28,927 nt of DNA from an uncultured Pseudomonas sp. (GTDB lineage: Bacteria > Pseudomonadota > Gammaproteobacteria > Pseudomonadales > Pseudomonadaceae): positions 1 through 28,927 of the forward strand of contig NZ_CAMPHI010000055.1 of the NCBI RefSeq assembly GCF_946885955.1. The letters run 5' to 3'. Made by a program: the position numbers and the translations under genes. Under the pieces are notes generated by a model, which searched no databases, was not told the origin of the DNA, and saw only the letters and a program-made list of their open reading frames with translations. Below, piece after piece: positions 1 through 8,168 of this stretch (the first letter of the stretch is position 1; the number at the start of each line of letters is the position of its first letter).

Positions 1-27
1 CTCCTCATCAGGCTAATCACGGTTATT

Positions 28-54
28 GACCCGGCTCTTGCCGGGTCTTTTTTT
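28..54 (+). terminator. Rho-independent terminator
   Basis: A 7-bp perfect stem (GACCCGG/CCGGGTC) with a 6-nt loop is followed directly by seven T residues on the plus strand. It would end a rightward transcript that begins before the window. The leftward ChaN-type gene ends just beyond it, so this is a convergent boundary. The minus strand has no T tract after the stem. Confidence 0.85.
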
Positions 55-108
55 GCCTGTGATTCACGCCGAGAAAACCGCCTGCCAATACTGGCGTCTC
101 CTGCCCGC

Positions 109-1002
109 TTACTGCTGGCTGGACCTGCCGAAATCAGCGCAGTGGTCCTGCTGCGGCAAGGCGGCGGTGTACCAGACCAGATCCGCCATGCTCGCATCGA
201 CCGGTTCGCCGACTTCGGCCAGCATCAGCACCAGATCGCCGGTCGGCGCGCCCAGATCCGCCAGGTGCAGGGGCACGCCCAGGTCACGGCGTACATGGTA
301 AGCGCCGGCCAGCAACAGGCTGGGCGCAGGCGCGGCCAATAGCGCCTCGGCCATGCGCCGGTCGCGCTGCTGCTGAACCGCGAGCATGGCCGGCAACTGG
401 CTCTCCGGCATCTGTCCGCAATGCGACAGGCGTATTTGCGCCAGCAGGGTTTCCCGTACCGCCGGGGTATTCGATAGCGCCCCCTGAAGGATGGGGCGCT
501 GGCGATAGATGCGCGATATCTCGGCCTGCTGCAGATTGGCCGCCAGCAGCGGATAGCGCTGTGCCAGAGCGTGACGCACGATGGGCGAATAAAGGCTCCA
601 GTCCCAACCCGGGTTCCAGTTCAGCAGTATCGCCAGGCCCTCGATCGGCAAGCCGTCGGCGATCCTCGCCCGCACCGCAGCAATCCGCGGTTGCTGGTCC
701 GGGGTAAGCATTTCCAGCAGCACGCTGCCCTGCCTGCGCTGTGTCGCCAGGGCCTGCAACAGCCAGAGTTGCAGGGCATGGTGATCGGGATTGTCGTGCT
801 GTTCGCCAACCAGCAGCCGTTGCGCAGTGGCCAGGCGCTGCACAAGCTGCTGTGGGCTGAGCTGCTCGCCGCTACGCAGGTCGACGATCCGTCCCAGGTC
901 GGCATGCTCGCGCCCTTCCGGGCTCTGCCATGCCGGCAGCGGCGGCAAGGCGGTCTGGCAGCCGGCCAACAGGATCACGGCGAACAACAAAAGCATGCGC
1001 AT
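109..1002 (-). CDS. ChaN-family haem-binding lipoprotein (PhuW-like)
   Basis: The 297-residue protein starts with a lipoprotein signal: a hydrophobic run ending in the lipobox LLAGC, with Cys15 the likely lipidated residue. It should be membrane-anchored on the periplasmic side. Residues 66-75 read GEQHDNPDHH, the signature of the ChaN/Tiki-like family, whose members bind haem or are linked to iron uptake. A second conserved block (GAYHVRRDLG) lies near the C terminus. The start has a good Shine-Dalgarno sequence (AAGGA, 8 nt upstream). It is the last gene of a leftward three-gene unit, 36 nt after the haem ATPase gene, and matches phuW, the last gene of the P. aeruginosa phuSTUVW operon. Its exact role in haem uptake is not settled in the family. 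Confidence 0.85.
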   Translation of the reverse strand: MRMLLLFAVILLAGCQTALPPLPAWQSPEGREHADLGRIVDLRSGEQLSPQQLVQRLATAQRLLVGEQHDNPDHHALQLWLLQALATQRRQGSVLLEMLTPDQQPRIAAVRARIADGLPIEGLAILLNWNPGWDWSLYSPIVRHALAQRYPLLAANLQQAEISRIYRQRPILQGALSNTPAVRETLLAQIRLSHCGQMPESQLPAMLAVQQQRDRRMAEALLAAPAPSLLLAGAYHVRRDLGVPLHLADLGAPTGDLVLMLAEVGEPVDASMADLVWYTAALPQQDHCADFGRSSQQ

Positions 1003-1038
1003 ACAAACATTCCTTCAAGTACCAGCAGGCGGGTGAAA

Positions 1039-1806
1039 TCAGCGCGCCACGATCAGCGGATGGTTGCGTTCCGGGTGGCGCTGCACCAGCACTTCCAGGC
1101 CGAAGACCGTCTGCAAGGGTTCGGCTCGCAACACCTGTTCCGGGCTACCCAGCGCATGCGCTCGACCATGATCGAGCAACAATAGACGGTCACAATAACG
1201 CGCCGCCAGGTTCAGATCATGCAGGATCACCAACACCGCCGCGCCGCGCTCGGCGAACGTGCGCACCGCTTGCAACGTGGTGTGTTGATGCAGCGGGTCG
1301 AGCATCGAGGTGGGCTCGTCGAGTAACAGCACCTGCCCGGCCACGCCCGGCCACAATTGCGCCAGCACCCGGGCCAGATGCACACGCTGGCGCTCGCCGC
1401 CGGACAGCGCCAGATAGTTGCGCCCGGCCAGGTGCAGGGCGTCGGCAGCTTGCAGCGCCGCGCGCACGATCTGCTGGTCGCACAGTCGACCGCTGGCATG
1501 CGGCAAACGCCCCATGGCCACGACCTGGTCGACGCGGAAGGCGAAGTTCAGCGTCGAGCTCTGGGGCAATACCGCCAGACGCCGGGCACGCTCGTTGCCC
1601 GGCCAATCGTGCAAGCGTCGCTGGTCCAGCCAGACTTCACCGCGCGCAGGCGCCAGTTCGCCACTAAGTGCGCCGAGCAAGGTACTTTTGCCGGCGCCAT
1701 TCGGCCCGAGCACGCCGAGCACCTCACCGGGCCGCAACGCCAGATCGATACCCGCCAGTACAGTCGCGCCGCCGCGCTCGACCGCCAGATCGTTCACGCT
1801 CAGCAT
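1039..1806 (-). CDS. hmuV: Haem ABC transporter ATP-binding protein HmuV/PhuV
   Basis: This 255-residue ABC ATPase has Walker [10 protein letters not shown] at residues 34-42, signature LSGGERQRV at 134-142, and Walker B LLLDEP followed by the D-loop at about 160-168. The segment [16 protein letters not shown] is typical of the HmuV branch of FecE-like ATPases. It would power import of haem across the inner membrane with the adjacent permease. Its ATG overlaps the permease stop codon (TGATG), a classic sign of translational coupling, and a GGGAG Shine-Dalgarno lies inside the end of the permease gene. Siderophore or cobalamin transport is a less likely alternative, since a ChaN/PhuW-like gene follows. 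Confidence 0.88.
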   Translation of the reverse strand: MLSVNDLAVERGGATVLAGIDLALRPGEVLGVLGPNGAGKSTLLGALSGELAPARGEVWLDQRRLHDWPGNERARRLAVLPQSSTLNFAFRVDQVVAMGRLPHASGRLCDQQIVRAALQAADALHLAGRNYLALSGGERQRVHLARVLAQLWPGVAGQVLLLDEPTSMLDPLHQHTTLQAVRTFAERGAAVLVILHDLNLAARYCDRLLLLDHGRAHALGSPEQVLRAEPLQTVFGLEVLVQRHPERNHPLIVAR

Positions 1807-2843
1807 CAGCTGCGCTCCCGCACTAACAGATAAAGGAAGAAAGGCGCGCCGATCAAGGCGGTGACGATACCGATCGGCAGCTCGGCCGGCGCCAGCAGCA
1901 GGCGCGCGGCCAAGTCGGCAAGCAACAACAGGGTGGCGCCAGCCAAGGCCGAGGCTGGCAATAGCACGCGATGATCCGGACCTACCAGCAAGCGCAACAA
2001 ATGCGGCACCACCAGGCCGACAAAGCCGATCATCCCCGCCGCCGCCACCGCCGCACCGACGCCCAGGGCGGTGCAGAACACCAGCTCACGCTTGATCTGT
2101 TCGACGGCGAAGCCCAAATGACGCGCCTCGGATTCGCCGAGCAGCAATGCGTTCAACGCCTTGGCCCGGCGCGGCAACCACAGCGCCACCGTTGCGGTTA
2201 CCAGCAACAACGGCCATAGGCGCGCATAACTGGCGCCATTGAGACTGCCGAGATTCCAGAACGTCAGGGTGCGCAAGGTGGAGTCGTCGGCCAGGTAGGT
2301 GAACATGCCGATCGCCGCGCCAGCAAGGGCGGTCAGCGCGATACCGGCCAGAAGCATGGTCGCCACGCTGGTTTCGCCGTCGCGCCGGCCCAGGCGGTAA
2401 ACCAGCGCGGTAACGCCTAGGCCGCCGAGAAAAGCACTGAACGACAATAAATAGGGGGCGAACGCCTCGGGCATTCCTCCCAGCGCCGCGCCGCCCACTA
2501 TTGCGATGGCGGCGCCCAATGCCGCGCCACTGGAGACCCCGACCAGGCCGGGATCGGCCAGCGGATTGCGAAACAGCCCCTGCATCGCCACACCGCACAA
2601 CCCCAGCACCGCGCCCACCGTCAGCCCCAACAGGGCGCGCGGCAGACGAATCTGCCCGAGGATCAGCTCCGCCTGCTGCATCTGTTCGCCGTCCACCCTC
2701 AGGCCGACCAGGCGTAGCGCGGCCCGCAAGGTATCGGTCAACGGCAGGCTGACTGGCCCGAGAGCCAGGGACAACCAGAGTGCGAGCACTAGCAACAGGC
2801 CCAGCGCGATAAACAACGAGCGGGGCTGAATGACGGATTTCAT
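1806..2843 (-). CDS. hmuU: Haem ABC transporter permease HmuU/PhuU (FecCD family)
   Basis: This 345-residue, very hydrophobic protein has the arrangement of FecCD/BtuC permeases, with about nine or ten membrane helices. Family-typical blocks include [35 protein letters not shown] near residues 85-110, and [16 protein letters not shown] near the C-terminal third. It would form the inner-membrane channel of a haem importer with HmuV. It is the first gene of the leftward unit; the next gene upstream is divergent, so no periplasmic binding protein (HmuT/PhuT) is encoded here. The assigned ATG has no strong Shine-Dalgarno sequence. No clear Fur box is visible in the 103-bp gap upstream, although haem operons in Pseudomonas are usually Fur-controlled. 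Confidence 0.87.
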   Translation of the reverse strand: MKSVIQPRSLFIALGLLLVLALWLSLALGPVSLPLTDTLRAALRLVGLRVDGEQMQQAELILGQIRLPRALLGLTVGAVLGLCGVAMQGLFRNPLADPGLVGVSSGAALGAAIAIVGGAALGGMPEAFAPYLLSFSAFLGGLGVTALVYRLGRRDGETSVATMLLAGIALTALAGAAIGMFTYLADDSTLRTLTFWNLGSLNGASYARLWPLLLVTATVALWLPRRAKALNALLLGESEARHLGFAVEQIKRELVFCTALGVGAAVAAAGMIGFVGLVVPHLLRLLVGPDHRVLLPASALAGATLLLLADLAARLLLAPAELPIGIVTALIGAPFFLYLLVRERS

Positions 2844-2946
2844 GGGCGTGGGTGGGCTTCGCTAAGCGGATTGTGCCTGGCAGGATAAAAGCCTGTCGGC
2901 TGGGCCGCCAGTCCGGGATAATGCCGCTCCTGCCGAGGAGATAGAG

Positions 2947-3264
2947 ATGTTGCGTTTATGTGCCCCCGAGGCGCTGGCCGAAAGCCAAAGCCTGGGTTTC
3001 GAAATCGACGGCGAGAAGCTGTTCGCCGTGCGCAAAGACGGCCAGGTCTACGTCTATCGCAACCGCTGCCCGCACAAAGGTATCTCCCTGGAATGGCTGC
3101 CCGACCAGTTTCTCGACGCCAGTGCCAGTCTTATCCAATGCGCGACCCACGGCGCCCTGTTTCTGATCGACAGCGGCGAATGCGTCGCAGGCCCCTGCGC
3201 GGGTCAATCGCTGGAAGCGCTGACTTGCACGGAAAACAGCGAAGGGATTTGGCTAACGCCGTAG
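2947..3264 (+). CDS. Small Rieske [2Fe-2S] protein
   Basis: This is a 105-residue single-domain Rieske protein. Both cluster-binding motifs are present: C-x-H at Cys41/His43 (CPHKG) and C-x2-H at Cys65/His68 (CATHG). There is no signal peptide or membrane segment, so it is probably a cytoplasmic ferredoxin-like electron carrier; its partner is unknown. A GAGGAG Shine-Dalgarno lies 7 nt before the ATG. The TAG stop is part of the GTAG head of a REP element, so the last few residues may have been set by the repeat insertion. It diverges from hmuU and converges on sfsA. Confidence 0.88.
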   Translation: MLRLCAPEALAESQSLGFEIDGEKLFAVRKDGQVYVYRNRCPHKGISLEWLPDQFLDASASLIQCATHGALFLIDSGECVAGPCAGQSLEALTCTENSEGIWLTP

Positions 3265-3327
3265 CCCGGATGAAATCCGGGGAAATGCTTATGGCCGGAC
3301 ACCGCTCCCGGATTGCATCCGGGCTAC
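3261..3327. repeat. REP pair (REPIN), GTAGCCCGGAT type
   Basis: Two inverted copies of a palindromic unit face each other: GTAGCCCGGATGAAATCCGGG on the left and its inverted relative ending CCGGGCTAC on the right. Each copy can form its own hairpin. The GTAG head is the motif recognised by REP-associated tyrosine transposases. The left head overlaps the Rieske stop codon. The same type recurs near 18015, 18175 and 22207. Confidence 0.9.
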
Positions 3328-3337
3328 AACTTAAACA

Positions 3338-3360
3338 CCGGTGCGCACGGCGCACCCTAC
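3338..3360. repeat. REP-like palindrome, GTAGGGTGCGC type
   Basis: A short palindrome (GGTGCGCACGGCGCACC) ends in CTAC, so on the minus strand it reads GTAGGGTGCGCC. The TAG of that head is the sfsA stop codon. Related copies lie near 14164, 16174 and 24344. Confidence 0.75.
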
Positions 3361-4064
3361 AAGTGCACGTCGAGCCGTCGCACCAGTTGAACCCCCTGCG
3401 GGCTGATCTCGGCGCCGTAGGCCAGGACCTCGACACCCGCCGCGACCGCGTCGCGCAGTGCCGCGGCATAGGCCGGGTCGATTTCCTCGGCGGGGCGCAC
3501 CGCGTCGATATCGCTGAGGTTGACGCAATACAGCTGCACCGCGCGGACACCGGCGCGGGCCAGCGCGGCCAGTTCGCGCAGGTGCTTGGCGCCGCGTTCG
3601 GTGCGAGCATCGGGAAAGGCCGCGACACGCGTATCGGCAAAGCCCAGGGTCACGCTTTTCACCTCGACGAAGGCCGTGCCGCTCGGATACTCCAGGCAGA
3701 AATCCACCCGGCTGCGCTCCTGGCCGTAAGGCACCTCGCGTTTCAGCGCGGTGAAACCGGCCAACTCGGCGATCAGCCCGGCGCGCAATGCCTCCTCGAC
3801 CAGGCCGTTGGCCCGCGCGGTATTGATCACCGCCAGGCGCCCGTGGGGCGTTTCGCCGATTTCCCAAGTGCCTGGCAACTTGCGCTTGGGGTCGTTGGAG
3901 CGGCTGAACCAGACCTGCGCGCCCTCACCCATGCAGTTGAGCATCGAGCCGGTGTTGGGACAGTGAATGGTCAACAGCTCGCCGCTGGCGGTCTCGATAT
4001 CGGCGAGAAAGCGTTTGTAGCGACGCAGCAGCCTGGCCTGTTCCAGCGGCGGTTCAAAGCGCAT
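3357..4064 (-). CDS. sfsA: SfsA family protein
   Basis: This 235-residue protein matches the SfsA family along its length. Visible blocks include the N-terminal [19 protein letters not shown] at about residues 35-41, and the nuclease-like core SRVDFCLEY...FVEVKSVTL with Asp121, Glu134 and Lys136. Family members were named for stimulating sugar fermentation in E. coli and have a PD-(D/E)xK-like fold with proposed nucleic-acid binding, but the biochemical role is unclear. The gene overlaps the upstream aminotransferase gene by 11 nt, so the two are probably co-transcribed and coupled. The stop codon falls within a REP-like repeat. In E. coli sfsA also lies next to dksA, which supports the assignment. 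Confidence 0.92.
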   Translation of the reverse strand: MRFEPPLEQARLLRRYKRFLADIETASGELLTIHCPNTGSMLNCMGEGAQVWFSRSNDPKRKLPGTWEIGETPHGRLAVINTARANGLVEEALRAGLIAELAGFTALKREVPYGQERSRVDFCLEYPSGTAFVEVKSVTLGFADTRVAAFPDARTERGAKHLRELAALARAGVRAVQLYCVNLSDIDAVRPAEEIDPAYAAALRDAVAAGVEVLAYGAEISPQGVQLVRRLDVHL

Positions 4065-5235
4065 CGGGATGCCAGCTTTTCAGACCGCGGGCGATGCGCT
4101 CGACCGCCTGTTGCAAGCGCGGCAGATCCTGGGTGTAGGCGAAGCGCACGTGTTGTGCGGCCAGATGGCGGCCGAAATCCAGGCCGGGGGTAAAGGCCAC
4201 GTGCTCGGTTTCCAGGAAATGCTGGCAAAAGGCGAAGGCGTCGCCGCCAAAGGCACTGATATCGGCATACAGATAGAAAGCGCCTTCCGGCTCCACGGCG
4301 ATCTTGAAGCCCAACTCGCGCAGCGCCGGCAATAGAAAGTCGCGACGTCGGGCGAACTCATGGCGGCGTTGTTCGAGTATTTCCAGGGTCTGCGGCTCGA
4401 AACAGGCCAGCGCGGCGTGCTGGGCCATGCTCGGCGCGCTGATATAGAGGTTCTGCGCCAATTTCTCCAGCTCCGGCACCGCTGCCGGCGGCGCCACCAG
4501 CCAGCCCAGGCGCCAGCCGGTCATGCCGAAATACTTGGAGAAGCTGTTGAGCACGAACGCCTCGTCGTCGACTTCCAGCACGCTGGCGGCGTCCACGCCA
4601 TAAGTCAGGCCGTGGTAGATCTCGTCGACCACCAGATGCCCGCCGCGCTCTTTCAAGCCCTGGGACAGCCCAGCCAGTTCTTCACGTGCGAGCAAAGTAC
4701 CGGTCGGGTTGGCCGGCGACGCGACCAGCGCACCGACGCTGTCCTGGTCCCAATGCCGTGCGACGAGTTCGGGCGTCAGTTGATAACGCACCTCAGGCCC
4801 GACGGGCACGAGCTGCGCCGCGCCTTCGACCAGGCGCAGAAAATGCCGGTTGCAGGGATAACCCGGATCGGCCAGCAGCCAGTGTTTACCGGGGTCGACA
4901 AGCAAGCTCGCGGCCAATAGCAGCGCGCCGGAACCGCCCGGGGTTATTAAAATCCGTTCAGGGTCTATGCTCAATCGATAACGTTGCGCGTAGAAGCCGG
5001 CAATCGCTTCGCGCAGGGCCGGCAAACCGCGGGCCGCGGTGTAGCGCGTATGGCCATTGGCGAGCGCCGCCTGGCCGGCCGCGACTATCGGCGCTGCGGT
5101 GGTGAAATCCGGTTCGCCGATTTCCAGGTGGATTACATCGTGGCCAGCGGCCTGCAACTGGTTGGCGCGCGCCAGCAAGGCCATCACGTGAAAGGGTTCG
5201 ATGGCACGGCTGCGAGCACTGTAGGACTGGGCCAT
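4054..5235 (-). CDS. PLP-dependent class I/II aminotransferase
   Basis: A 393-residue aspartate-aminotransferase-like enzyme. PLP contacts are visible: Asn176 in SPANPTG, Asp204 in VVDEIYHG, and the Schiff-base Lys234 in [16 protein letters not shown]; a C-terminal Arg in HVRFAYT probably binds the substrate carboxylate. The reading frame is open further upstream, to 5301, but the ATG at 5235 is preferred: it has an AAGGCAGG Shine-Dalgarno and gives the usual N terminus for this subfamily. The amino-acid substrate cannot be read from the sequence. The gene runs opposite to dksA and overlaps sfsA by 11 nt. The order aminotransferase-dksA-gluQ is also found in P. aeruginosa. Confidence 0.9.
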   Translation of the reverse strand: MAQSYSARSRAIEPFHVMALLARANQLQAAGHDVIHLEIGEPDFTTAAPIVAAGQAALANGHTRYTAARGLPALREAIAGFYAQRYRLSIDPERILITPGGSGALLLAASLLVDPGKHWLLADPGYPCNRHFLRLVEGAAQLVPVGPEVRYQLTPELVARHWDQDSVGALVASPANPTGTLLAREELAGLSQGLKERGGHLVVDEIYHGLTYGVDAASVLEVDDEAFVLNSFSKYFGMTGWRLGWLVAPPAAVPELEKLAQNLYISAPSMAQHAALACFEPQTLEILEQRRHEFARRRDFLLPALRELGFKIAVEPEGAFYLYADISAFGGDAFAFCQHFLETEHVAFTPGLDFGRHLAAQHVRFAYTQDLPRLQQAVERIARGLKSWHPDAL

Positions 5236-5429
5236 GGACCTGCCTTGAAAGAAATAGAGGGCGGATTCTACCCAACCGTCAGGCGAAACGGCAGCCACCA
5301 CGACAGTCGGGAGTGGCGCGGCTTGAGTTGTTCTGGTAAGTTCGCCCGCTTGCAGCCGCAGGGCCGAATAAAATCGGCAAGGGACACCGTCCTGCGCAAT
5401 GGATTAGTGAGAGTGAGAGGCGGTCATCC

Positions 5430-5882
5430 ATGCCCACCAAAGCAAAAGCAACAGCTAAAAGCAGCAACCAGCTGACTCGTGGCTTCGAACCCTATCCAGA
5501 AATCAAGGGCGAAGAGTACATGAGCGAGCAGATGCGCGCCCACTTCACCGGCATCCTCAATAAGTGGAAGCTGGAATTGATGCAGGAAGTCGACCGCACT
5601 GTGCACCACATGCAGGACGAAGCGGCGAACTTCCCCGATCCAGCGGACCGCGCCAGCCAGGAAGAAGAATTCAGCCTGGAACTGCGCGCACGCGATCGCG
5701 AGCGCAAGCTGATCAAGAAGATCGACGAAACCCTGCAGTTGATCGAAGACAACGATTACGGCTGGTGCGATTCCTGCGGCGTCGAAATCGGCATCCGCCG
5801 GCTCGAAGCCCGCCCCACCGCCACCCTTTGCATCGATTGCAAAACCCTGGCGGAAATCAAGGAAAAGCAGATCGGTTCCTGA
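5430..5882 (+). CDS. dksA: RNA polymerase-binding transcription factor DksA
   Basis: The 150-residue protein matches classical zinc-type DksA. A long coiled coil carries the tip motif DPADRA at residues 70-75, equivalent to E. coli Asp71, Asp74 and Ala76, which act in the polymerase secondary channel. The four-cysteine zinc finger is intact: Cys113, Cys116, Cys134 and Cys137. With ppGpp, DksA adjusts rRNA and amino-acid promoter activity in the stringent response. The start at 5430 gives the Pseudomonas-type N-terminal extension rich in Lys and Ala, with a purine-rich GAGAGG upstream. A strong terminator follows, so the adjacent gluQ is either expressed by readthrough or from its own promoter. 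Confidence 0.97.
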   Translation: MPTKAKATAKSSNQLTRGFEPYPEIKGEEYMSEQMRAHFTGILNKWKLELMQEVDRTVHHMQDEAANFPDPADRASQEEEFSLELRARDRERKLIKKIDETLQLIEDNDYGWCDSCGVEIGIRRLEARPTATLCIDCKTLAEIKEKQIGS

Positions 5883-5890
5883 TCTGACCC

Positions 5891-5920
5891 AAGGGGTGCT
5901 TCGGCACCCCTTGTTGTTTC
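5891..5920 (+). terminator. Rho-independent terminator after dksA
   Basis: A perfect 9-bp stem (AAGGGGTGC/GCACCCCTT) is closed by a very stable TTCG tetraloop. A T-rich stretch (TTGTTGTTTC, including the stem end) follows. It begins 8 nt after the dksA stop codon. Confidence 0.88.
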
Positions 5921-5955
5921 TCCCTTCCCTGGCGGCTTCAGCCCGCGCTAGCCTG

Positions 5956-5961
5956 TATATT
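5956..5961 (+). promoter_or_regulatory. Possible -10 element for gluQ
   Basis: TATATT lies 7 nt before the gluQ ATG, so a transcript started from it would begin at or next to the start codon. No good -35 hexamer is present at the expected distance, and no Shine-Dalgarno precedes gluQ. This is a weak call from position and sequence alone. Confidence 0.3.
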
Positions 5962-5968
5962 CGTTCGC

Positions 5969-6856
5969 ATGAACACGCCCGCCTATATCGGTCGCTTCGC
6001 CCCCACCCCTAGCGGTTATCTGCATTTCGGTTCACTGGTCGCAGCGCTCGCCTCCTACCTCGACGCCCGTGCGGTGGGCGGCCGCTGGCTGCTGCGCATG
6101 GAGGATCTCGACCCGCCGCGTGAAGTGCCCGGGGCGCAACAGGGGATACTCGCCACCCTGGAAAACTACGGCCTGCATTGGGACGGCGAACTGGTACGGC
6201 AAAGCGCGCGCCATGACCAATATGCCGCGGTAGTCGATGCATTGCTGGCCAGCGGCCTGGCCTACGCCTGCACCTGCTCGCGCAAACGCCTGGAAGGCTA
6301 CCAGGGCATTTATCCGGGGTTCTGTCGGGATGCCGGCCACCCGCGGGCCGACGCGGCGATCCGCCTGCGCGTGCCTGAACTGCGTTACAGCTTCGACGAC
6401 CGGGTACAGGGCCGCTACAGCCAGGACCTGGGCCGCGAAGTCGGCGACTTCGTGATCCAGCGCCGCGATGGCCTTTATGCCTATCAGCTCGCGGTCGTGA
6501 TCGACGATGCCTGGCAAGGCGTGACCGATGTGGTGCGCGGCGCCGACCTGCTCGACTCCACGCCCCGCCAGCTGTACCTGCAGGAGCTGCTCGGCGTGGC
6601 GCAGCCGCGCTATCTGCATGTGCCGCTGATCATCCAGCCCGATGGCCACAAGCTCGGCAAATCCTACCGCTCGCCGCCCTTGCCGGCCGACCAGGCCACG
6701 CCCTTGCTGATTCGCGCACTGCGCGCCCTCGGCCAGCCGTTGCCCGACGATGCCGCTTATGGCCGACCCGATGAGCTGCTCCTGTGGGCCAGCCGGCGCT
6801 GGAATGCCGACCTTATCCCGCGTACCCACACCCTTGCCGAGGCGCAGCTGCGCTGA
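5969..6856 (+). CDS. gluQ: Glutamyl-Q tRNA(Asp) synthetase GluQ
   Basis: This 295-residue protein is a short paralogue of the glutamyl-tRNA synthetase catalytic domain, without an anticodon-binding domain. It attaches glutamate to queuosine at the wobble position of tRNA-Asp. The N terminus YIGRFAPTPSGYLHFGS contains the HIGH-equivalent (residues 19-22), and the KMSKS-equivalent is KLGKS in the C-terminal third. Cysteines in CTCS and GFC fit the zinc site. The blocks REVPG, GLHWDG and RRDGLYAYQLAVVIDD match the E. coli protein closely and fix the start. No Shine-Dalgarno is visible. dksA-gluQ adjacency is conserved widely in Gammaproteobacteria. In P. aeruginosa cbrA follows, but here a diguanylate cyclase gene does. 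Confidence 0.95.
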   Translation: MNTPAYIGRFAPTPSGYLHFGSLVAALASYLDARAVGGRWLLRMEDLDPPREVPGAQQGILATLENYGLHWDGELVRQSARHDQYAAVVDALLASGLAYACTCSRKRLEGYQGIYPGFCRDAGHPRADAAIRLRVPELRYSFDDRVQGRYSQDLGREVGDFVIQRRDGLYAYQLAVVIDDAWQGVTDVVRGADLLDSTPRQLYLQELLGVAQPRYLHVPLIIQPDGHKLGKSYRSPPLPADQATPLLIRALRALGQPLPDDAAYGRPDELLLWASRRWNADLIPRTHTLAEAQLR

Positions 6857-6962
6857 TAGCCGATGCCAGGGCATGCGGTATCGAGCGGAGCGCCGCTGAT
6901 AGCACATTGCTATTGGGCGCATACAATGCCTATTCTGAATTCCGGGCGCGCGGAGTTCAGCC

Positions 6963-8084
6963 ATGCAAGCCAACCAGCCACCCCAACAGCCAGAGCTGTT
7001 CGCGCTCTGGCGCGAAGCACGAGACTGCCGCAATCGCACCCGCCTGGGTGGTATCTACTACCTGCTGATCTGGCTGTTCAGCGACGTCCCCAGGCAACAG
7101 ATACCCCTGGGGCTTTCGCTCAGCCTGCTGTTCGGTCTGCTGTTCGCCCTGCGCCTGGCCCATCGGCTGCCTAGCGCGGACAGCCTGCCCGCCCTGCGGC
7201 GATGGCTCCGCCGGCATTGGCTGCTACTCCATCTGACGGTATGCGCCTGGGGGCTGTTGCAAGCCTGGGTGCTGCTGCGCCCGGATCTACGGGATGCGCG
7301 CCTGATCGCGATATTCGGCACCGTCGCCTTCAGCACCGCCATCGTGTTCAACTTTCCGATGCGCAAGGCTCCGGTGCACCAGGCCATCGCGCTGATCCAC
7401 CTGCCCGGCCTGCTGGTGTTGGCATTGGACTGGCAGGAACACCGCGCACTCCTGCTCGCCATGCTTATCTACCTCAGCCACCTGCTGCTGGCCCTGGCCC
7501 GCGGCAACCGCGAATACCACGCCAATCTGGCCATGGAGCACGAATTGGTGCTGCAGCGCGCCAACCTGGAATGGCTCAGCCGCACGGACAGCCTGACCCA
7601 GTTGGGCAACCGCTACCTGTTCAACAGCCTGTTCCCGAAGCTGGTCGCCAGCTGTAAACGTCAAGGCGGCCCACTGGCGCTGGTGCTGCTGGACATCGAC
7701 TTCTTCAAGCAGATCAACGACCAGCATGGCCATGGCATGGGCGATGCCTGCCTGTTCGCTTTCGCCGAGCACATGCGCCAGGTGTTTCGCCGCGACAGCG
7801 ATTGCCTGCTGCGCCTCGGCGGCGAAGAGTTTGGTGTGCTGATGTCGGGCACCAGCGAGGAACAGGCCCGGCAACTGGCCGAGGACTTTCGCCAGACCCT
7901 GGCCGAAAACGGCCTGAAAATCCAGGGCCAACACCTGCCCCTGACCGCCAGCCTCGGCGTCGGCTACTTCACGCCTGGTGTGGATGCCGACGCCGAGGCC
8001 TTCTTCAAACGGGTCGACAAGGCACTCTACCGGGCCAAACAGGAAGGCCGCGACCGCCTGGTAATCGCCTCGACCACTGATTGA
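6963..8084 (+). CDS. Membrane-bound diguanylate cyclase (GGDEF)
   Basis: A 373-residue protein. The N-terminal half (about residues 25-180) has roughly five or six hydrophobic segments and probably acts as a membrane sensor; I recognise no named sensor family. A short linker leads to a C-terminal GGDEF domain (about 205-370). The active-site signature is GGEEF at 286-290, and the product-inhibition site RxxD (Arg277-Asp280) lies exactly five residues before it, so the enzyme should make cyclic di-GMP and be feedback-inhibited. LLDIDFFKQINDQHGHGMGD carries the metal-binding Asp. A GGAG Shine-Dalgarno lies about 8 nt before the ATG. No EAL domain is present. The gene sits where cbrA would be expected after gluQ in P. 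aeruginosa. Confidence 0.93.
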   Translation: MQANQPPQQPELFALWREARDCRNRTRLGGIYYLLIWLFSDVPRQQIPLGLSLSLLFGLLFALRLAHRLPSADSLPALRRWLRRHWLLLHLTVCAWGLLQAWVLLRPDLRDARLIAIFGTVAFSTAIVFNFPMRKAPVHQAIALIHLPGLLVLALDWQEHRALLLAMLIYLSHLLLALARGNREYHANLAMEHELVLQRANLEWLSRTDSLTQLGNRYLFNSLFPKLVASCKRQGGPLALVLLDIDFFKQINDQHGHGMGDACLFAFAEHMRQVFRRDSDCLLRLGGEEFGVLMSGTSEEQARQLAEDFRQTLAENGLKIQGQHLPLTASLGVGYFTPGVDADAEAFFKRVDKALYRAKQEGRDRLVIASTTD

Positions 8085-8168
8085 TATTGCGCATCGGGCA
8101 AGAAGCCACGCGCCAACTAAACTGATGGCAAAACGCCAATAGCTCCTTTGCGCCATGCGAGGCTCGCC

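Noticed and set aside
2844..2946. A Fur box between hmuU and the Rieske gene
   Set aside because: Only an isolated GATAAT is present; no adjoining hexamers or dyad match the Fur consensus.
5350..5374. TTGCAG and TAAAAT as a dksA promoter
   Set aside because: The hexamers are good, but the spacer is only 13 nt, too short for a sigma-70 promoter.
8148..8168. ATG start of the MgtC-family gene at 8148
   Set aside because: It has no Shine-Dalgarno, whereas the in-frame GTG at 8169 has GAGG at proper spacing.
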